Positions 57,138 to 61,143 of a DNA stretch of 61,143 bases are shown piece by piece. Each line of letters begins with the position of its first letter. The stretch's first letter is position 1. The DNA comes from an uncultured Actinomycetes bacterium (GTDB taxonomy: Bacteria; Actinomycetota; Thermoleophilia; RBG-16-64-13): NCBI GenBank assembly GCA_903873715.1, contig CAIQPS010000005.1, forward strand, positions 1-61,143, written 5' to 3'. A program made the translations under genes and the position numbers. The notes below the pieces were generated by a model that was not told where the DNA came from, did no database searches, and saw nothing but the letters and a program-made list of their open reading frames with translations.

Positions 57138-58736
57138 GTGTGCACCGCGGATAGCTCAAGGCAACGTACCGTCCACGGCGTGCTCGGTGCCTGTGTCGCC
57201 TCCTCGGGCGATCGGGACTTCCTCCACTTCAAGGACCGGGTCTACCGATACACGGATCTCGACATCGAGTCCGACCACGTGGCGGCGGGACTGCAGCGCG
57301 TGGGCGTCGGCAAGGGAGACCGCGTAGGCATTCTGATGGGCAACCGCCCGGAATTCTTGTTCCTCTGGTTCGGGCTCAGCAAGCTCGGGGCCGTCGAGGT
57401 GCCGGTGAACACCGCGCACCGGGGCGACCTCTTGTCCTATATGGTCGGGTACACCGACTGCCGCGTGATAGTGACTGAGGAGTCCTATCTGGAGCGCCTG
57501 GAGCCGATCCTCGGGCACCTGCCCACCGTCGAGCACATCGTCCTTCTCGACGGAGCCCAGGGCCAAACGCCTCCACTCCCCGTGCCGGCGACGCCCTGGG
57601 AAGGACTCGTCGACAACGACGGCGTCTTCGACCCGGCGGAGGTCAAGGCGTCCGATCCGTTCGTGATCCTCTTCACGTCCGGCACCAGCGGCCCGAGCAA
57701 GGGGATGCTCCTCCCCCACAACTACGGCGTGTTCATGGGTGAGATCGTCGCCGACGCCTGCGAGTACGGACAGGGCGACTGTCTCTACAACGTGCTTCCC
57801 CTCTTCCACGGCAACGCGCAGTTCCTCTCAACCATGCCGGCGCTGATGTCCGGAGCCCGCATGGCGCTCGGCGAGCGCTTCTCCGCGAGCCGGTTCTGGC
57901 CCGATGTCCGTCGCTACGGCTGCACCGCCTTCAACTACATCGGGGGCATCCTGCCGATCCTGCTGAAAGCCGATCCCCGGCCGGACGACGCCGAGAACCC
58001 GCTCCGGGTGCTCTTCGGCGCGGGTTGCCCGCCGGACCTCTTCGATGTCATCGAGCAACGTTTCGGCGTCACCATCCTCGAAGGCTACGGAATGAGCGAG
58101 ATAGGGATACCGCTCCTCAACACGCTGGCCTGCCGCAAGAAGGGGACCGTGGGCCGCCCGGTGTTCGGCGCCCAGGTGAAGCTGGTGGACGACGACGGCC
58201 TCGAGGTGCCGCAAGGGACTCCCGGTGAGATCCTCATGCGGCCGAGCCACCCCCACACCATGCTCCTCGAGTACTGCAAGATGCCCGAGAAGACGGTGGA
58301 GGCGTGGCAGGACCTGTGGTTCCACACGGGCGACTACGGGCGGATGGACGAAGAGGGCTACTACTACTTCGTGGACCGCAAGAAGGATGCCCTGCGGCGG
58401 CGCGGGGAGAACATCAGCTCCTGGGAGGTCGAGCGCACCATCGATTCGCACGACTTGGTGCTGGAGTCGGCCGCCATACCGGTCAAGACCCCCGACGCCG
58501 AGGACGAGGTCATGGTGTGCGTGGTGCTGAAGCCGGGCAAGGTCATGACGCCGGAGCAACTGCTCGACCACTGCCAGGCCAACATGGCCTATTTCATGGT
58601 GCCTCGATACGTGCGCTTCATGGATGAGTTGCCCAAGACCGCCACGGAGAAGGTGCAGAAGGCCGCCCTACGGGCAGAGGGTGTGACCCCCGATACGTGG
58701 GATCGGGAAGCAGCCGGCTACGACGTGAAGCGCTGA
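57138..58736 (+). CDS. AMP-forming acyl-CoA ligase (CaiC-like)
   Basis: A 532-residue ANL-superfamily enzyme. FTSGTSGPSKGM is the phosphate-binding loop, YGMSEIG the second motif, HTGDYGRMDEEGYYYFVDRKKD the hinge region, and Lys in TATEKVQK the catalytic lysine. The sequence is closest in style to crotonobetaine/carnitine-CoA ligases and related medium-chain ligases. The GTG at 57138 has GGAGGGG just upstream. It is divergent from the GntR/transporter operon, across module B. The acid it activates is unknown but is presumably a product of the imported substrate. Confidence 0.9.
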   Translation: MCTADSSRQRTVHGVLGACVASSGDRDFLHFKDRVYRYTDLDIESDHVAAGLQRVGVGKGDRVGILMGNRPEFLFLWFGLSKLGAVEVPVNTAHRGDLLSYMVGYTDCRVIVTEESYLERLEPILGHLPTVEHIVLLDGAQGQTPPLPVPATPWEGLVDNDGVFDPAEVKASDPFVILFTSGTSGPSKGMLLPHNYGVFMGEIVADACEYGQGDCLYNVLPLFHGNAQFLSTMPALMSGARMALGERFSASRFWPDVRRYGCTAFNYIGGILPILLKADPRPDDAENPLRVLFGAGCPPDLFDVIEQRFGVTILEGYGMSEIGIPLLNTLACRKKGTVGRPVFGAQVKLVDDDGLEVPQGTPGEILMRPSHPHTMLLEYCKMPEKTVEAWQDLWFHTGDYGRMDEEGYYYFVDRKKDALRRRGENISSWEVERTIDSHDLVLESAAIPVKTPDAEDEVMVCVVLKPGKVMTPEQLLDHCQANMAYFMVPRYVRFMDELPKTATEKVQKAALRAEGVTPDTWDREAAGYDVKR

Positions 58737-58744
58737 ACTTCGAA

Positions 58745-58779
58745 GGTTCCCCGGCGGGGCGGCGCCAAACGCCGCTTCG
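58745..58779. terminator. Hairpin between convergent genes
   Basis: GCGGCG-CCAAA-CGCCGC (58759-58775) forms a 6-bp stem nested in an outer CGAAG/CTTCG pair, followed by TTCGGTCTAT on the plus strand. It could end transcription from both sides. Confidence 0.4.
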
Positions 58780-58797
58780 GTCTATCCCCAGAGATGG

Positions 58798-59052
58798 TCA
58801 ACCCTCGCGTGCAACGAGCGGGAACCGCTCCGGATGGCGGATGGACTCCACACTGAGGTCCACGTCGAGCAGGGGCCATGAAAGATGGTCTCGACCGTGC
58901 AGTCGTACGGTGGCCAGCTGCTCCGCGGTGGCCCGCTCGAACCAGGGAAAATCACTGAATGAGAGGACGAGTTCCTCGCCGCTGACGACCAGCCGGAAAC
59001 CTCCGGCCGTCCGTCGGACGATCCTGGCGTCAGAAGAAGCGGTGCCAGGCAC
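58798..59052 (-). CDS. DUF2442 protein
   Basis: An 84-residue protein with SDARIVRRTAGGFRLVVSGEELVLSFSDFPWF and LLDVDLSVESI, the DUF2442 pattern. These small proteins are often encoded just after DUF4160 proteins, a pair sometimes linked to toxin-antitoxin-like or phage-associated loci, without a proven role. The GTG at 59052 lies inside the end of the DUF4160 frame, with GGAGGAG upstream, so the two genes overlap by 23 bases. Confidence 0.7.
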   Translation of the reverse strand: MPGTASSDARIVRRTAGGFRLVVSGEELVLSFSDFPWFERATAEQLATVRLHGRDHLSWPLLDVDLSVESIRHPERFPLVAREG

Positions 59053-59262
59053 CCGTGATCTCCTCCAAGTGCTCATGCACCAATGATAATGCCTCTCCGA
59101 TCTGTTTGTCCGACAGCCCCTGATTCGCCGCCAACTCGATGCGCGGTTCGAGCCAGAACTTGGCCCCCCATCGGCGTGGAACACGTGGACGTGCATTCGA
59201 GGTTCCTCGCGCGAAAAGAAGAAGAACCTGAACGGGCCGCTGCGGAAGATGGTGGGCACCAT
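59030..59262 (-). pseudogene. DUF4160 protein, frameshifted
   Basis: The N-terminal half VPTIFRSGPFRFFFFSREEP and HVHVFHADG is in one frame, the C-terminal half AKFWLEPRIELAANQGLSDK and HEHLEEITGAWHRFF in another. Intact DUF4160 proteins read ...HADGEAKFWLEP..., so one base is missing in the run of six G (plus-strand C at 59164-59169). Either the gene is broken or the base was lost in sequencing. Together with DUF2442 it forms the usual pair. Confidence 0.72.
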
Positions 59263-59365
59263 GCGGGTAGCATGACCGGACGCATCGCCTGTGCAGATAA
59301 GACCTTAGACCGAACGCGGCCGGCAACCGGCGCGCCCAGCCGCTGCCGACTCCCCGCCCACTTCT

Positions 59366-59378
59366 GATACAACGTATC
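59366..59378. promoter_or_regulatory. Inverted repeat before the cfa gene
   Basis: GATAC-AAC-GTATC is a perfect 5-bp inverted repeat 25 bases before the cfa start, in an otherwise GC-rich leader. It resembles TetR-type operators; no TetR gene is adjacent. Confidence 0.4.
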
Positions 59379-59402
59379 TGTCAGATGCGAGGAAGGAGAG
59401 CC

Positions 59403-60524
59403 ATGACGGCCGACGCGCAGCGCAAGCTCATCGAGGAAATGCTGGACATCGCCGATGTGAAGATCGGCGGCGACCGGCCGTTCGACATCACGGTGAACGA
59501 CCCGCGGCTCTACGCGGCCGTGCTGGGCGGCGGCACCATGGGGCTCGGCGACGCCTACATGGACGGCTGGTGGGATTGCCAGGCGCTCGACCAGTTCTTC
59601 GCGCGGGTCATGTCCGCCGGCCTGGAGAAGCAGATACGCAAGAACAAGGCCCTCCTGTGGGCGGCCTTCAAGACCCAGGTGCTCAACCCGCAGCGGCTCA
59701 CCAAAGCCTTCGAGATCGGCGAGCACCACTACGACATCGGCAACGACCTGTTCGTGAAGATGCTGGACAAGGGCCTCAACTACTCGTGCGGCTACTGGCA
59801 GTCCGCGACGACCCTCGGCGAGGCCCAGGAGGCCAAACTGGACCTCGTCTGCCGCAAGTTGGGCCTGAGCGAGGGCATGCGCGTACTCGACATCGGCTGC
59901 GGATGGGGCGGCTTCGCCATCCACGCGGCGGAGAAGTACGGCGCCCACGTCACCGGCGTCTCAGTGTCCCGCGAGCAGATCGAGCTGGCCAAGACCCGGG
60001 CGGCGGGGCTGCCGGTGGACTTCCGGCTCCAGGACTACCGCAGCATCACCGGACAGTTCGACCGGGTGGTGTCCATCGGCATGTTCGAGCACGTGGGGGT
60101 GAACAACTACCGCACCTTCATGGAGGTCACCCGCAGATGCCTCGCGGAAGACGGCCTCATGCTGCTCCACACCATCGGGCGGAACCGGTCGGGGCGGATC
60201 ACCGACCCCTGGATCGCCAAGTACATCTTCCCGAACTCGATGATCCCGTCGGCGAAGCAGATAACCACGGCGGCCGAAGGGCTGTTCGTGCTGGAGGACT
60301 GGCACAACTTCGGCGTGGACTACGACCCCACCCTCATGGCCTGGAACAAGAACTTCGTGGACAGCTGGGACTCCATCAAGCAGGACTACGACGAGCGTTT
60401 CTATCGGATGTGGACCTACTACCTGCTGTCCTGTGCCGGTAGCTTCAGGGTGAGGCGGAACCAGTTGTGGCAGGTGGTCGTCAGCCCGAGAGGAGTCAGA
60501 GGGGGCTATCGCGCGGTGAGATGA
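59403..60524 (+). CDS. cfa: Cyclopropane-fatty-acyl-phospholipid synthase
   Basis: A 373-residue SAM-dependent enzyme that adds a methylene bridge to unsaturated acyl chains of membrane phospholipids. The SAM motif is VLDIGCGWGGFA, with HYDIGNDLF, NYSCGYW and GMFEHVG as family motifs; the C-terminal RMWTYYLLSCAGSFRVRRNQ is typical of the full-length E. coli-type enzyme (382 residues). AAGGAG four bases before the ATG at 59403 fixes the start. The gene follows a GATAC-GTATC inverted repeat and is probably co-transcribed with the membrane protein after it. Confidence 0.93.
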   Translation: MTADAQRKLIEEMLDIADVKIGGDRPFDITVNDPRLYAAVLGGGTMGLGDAYMDGWWDCQALDQFFARVMSAGLEKQIRKNKALLWAAFKTQVLNPQRLTKAFEIGEHHYDIGNDLFVKMLDKGLNYSCGYWQSATTLGEAQEAKLDLVCRKLGLSEGMRVLDIGCGWGGFAIHAAEKYGAHVTGVSVSREQIELAKTRAAGLPVDFRLQDYRSITGQFDRVVSIGMFEHVGVNNYRTFMEVTRRCLAEDGLMLLHTIGRNRSGRITDPWIAKYIFPNSMIPSAKQITTAAEGLFVLEDWHNFGVDYDPTLMAWNKNFVDSWDSIKQDYDERFYRMWTYYLLSCAGSFRVRRNQLWQVVVSPRGVRGGYRAVR

Positions 60525-60542
60525 CGATGGAGGCGGCCCGCC

Positions 60543-61143
60543 ATGGATGCTGATCGGCGCAGAGACAGCTACCCCGCCCGCCTGCTGCGGGCCCTCTGTT
60601 CCGCGGTCGTCCCGGGTGTGGGCCAACTCGCCGCCGGGGCCAAGCGCCGGGGGCTCTTCCTCTTAGGGATCTTCGTCGTCGTGACCCTGGCCGCCGTGAT
60701 CATCGTGGCGCAGGGCATCGACGCGCTGCTCTCCTGGGTGGTGCAGCCCAAAGTCCTGCTGGCCCTCCTGGTCGCCGACGTGCTGCTCCTCCTGGTGCGG
60801 CTGCTCGCGGTGATAGACGCGTGGCGCACGCCCAAGGCAGGCGCCGCCGCGGCGGTCCGGCCGTCACGCGCTGGCCTGGCGGTCGTCTTCGGGGGGCTGG
60901 CCCTCCTGATAGCGCTGACCGCGGCCCCTCACGTGGTGGCCGGCTACTACACCTGGGTGTCCCGCGACCTCCTGACCTCGGTGTTCGCCGGGGATGACGA
61001 CGGGTCCACCACCTCCACGGCCGAGCCCCCTGCTTCGTCGACCTCGACCACTCACGGCTCCTCCTCCACCGGCTCGACGGCAGGCTCCACATCCACCTCG
61101 GAGGCGCCGTCGACGTCTGAGAGCACCGGTGGCGACACCAGCA
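60543..61143 (+). CDS. N-terminal part of a membrane protein, probable LytR-CpsA-Psr family
   Basis: An open frame of 200 codons running off the right edge. It begins with LLRALCSAVVPGVGQLAAGA, the segment found in membrane-anchored LCP proteins of actinobacteria, followed by three hydrophobic helices and then a Ser/Thr-rich linker (STTSTAEPPASSTSTTHGSS). The catalytic LCP domain, which transfers glycopolymers to peptidoglycan, would lie beyond the window, so the family assignment is tentative. The ATG at 60543 has GGAGG upstream, 18 bases after the cfa stop. Confidence 0.55.
   Translation, partial: MDADRRRDSYPARLLRALCSAVVPGVGQLAAGAKRRGLFLLGIFVVVTLAAVIIVAQGIDALLSWVVQPKVLLALLVADVLLLLVRLLAVIDAWRTPKAGAAAAVRPSRAGLAVVFGGLALLIALTAAPHVVAGYYTWVSRDLLTSVFAGDDDGSTTSTAEPPASSTSTTHGSSSTGSTAGSTSTSEAPSTSESTGGDTS

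Noticed and set aside
1-61143. tRNA, rRNA, transposase, integrase or attachment sites
   Set aside because: No tRNA-like cloverleaf, rRNA stretch, transposase motif or long terminal repeat was found by reading. A tRNAscan or ISfinder search could still find something I missed.

Overview
The window is about 61 kb of high-GC bacterial DNA, densely coded in short operons with many 4-nt ATGA/GTGA start-stop overlaps and frequent GTG/TTG starts. Thr/Ser-rich linkers after lipoboxes, a DtxR-family iron regulator, a probable LytR-CpsA-Psr wall protein and the codon bias suggest an actinobacterium. Tungsten- and molybdenum-dependent aldehyde oxidoreductases, corrinoid proteins, the 4-hydroxybutyryl-CoA dehydratase radical/FeS enzyme and ADP-forming acyl-CoA synthetase suggest an anaerobic, amino-acid/organic-acid-using lifestyle (an anaerobic Coriobacteriia- or Thermoleophilia-like lineage is my guess; there is no rRNA or tRNA here to test it).

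Left part (1-12.1 kb): two corrinoid-protein genes and a HutC-type GntR regulator (methyl-transfer module, only partly in view), then a six-gene minus-strand operon. In order of transcription it encodes a Mop-type molybdenum aldehyde oxidoreductase, a flavo-FeS protein with HdrD-like CCG domains, a Nudix hydrolase, a bis-MGD molybdo/tungsto-enzyme, its four-cluster ferredoxin subunit and a benzoylformate-decarboxylase-like ThDP enzyme. This reads as 2-oxo acid to aldehyde to acid chemistry with electrons passed to FeS carriers.

12.1-17.8 kb: a 4-hydroxybutyrate operon (4-hydroxybutyryl-CoA dehydratase, a small Cys-rich CGGC protein, 4-hydroxybutyrate CoA-transferase, Fe-type alcohol dehydrogenase), then a divergent amidohydrolase-fold protein. 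17.9-31 kb: a SpeD-like pyruvoyl-enzyme homologue, a GGDEF-EAL protein, an unassigned protein, a TrpXYZ-like ABC transporter, a mismatch uracil glycosylase, a large single-chain PurL, and a DtxR-controlled FTR1 iron permease operon. 31-41 kb: a tungsten aldehyde:ferredoxin oxidoreductase operon with MoaD, a 3-hydroxyisobutyrate-dehydrogenase-like enzyme and an alcohol dehydrogenase; a divergent SDR and a DUF6125-like protein; a secreted seven-repeat beta-propeller protein; an MFS exporter.

41-58.7 kb is the most coherent candidate for an undescribed system. It has a DUF35/thiolase pair with a TetR regulator, an MBL hydrolase, an alpha/beta hydrolase, an S9 acyl-peptidase, and a continuous minus-strand operon of FCD-GntR regulator, five-component peptide ABC transporter, ADP-forming acyl-CoA synthetase and aminotransferase, plus a divergent AMP-forming acyl-CoA ligase. 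Two intergenic regions 12 kb apart carry nearly identical promoter-operator modules (paired GTATAC sites with the same spacing to a TTGACA box). A third promoter, in front of the thiolase operon, shares a 17/19-nt motif with one of them. The simplest reading is one regulon for uptake, hydrolysis and CoA-dependent degradation of a peptide- or amide-like substrate.

The right end holds a DUF2442/DUF4160 pair with a frameshift in a G-run, a cyclopropane-fatty-acid synthase and the start of a membrane protein cut off by the window edge. No CRISPR array, rRNA, tRNA or transposase was seen.
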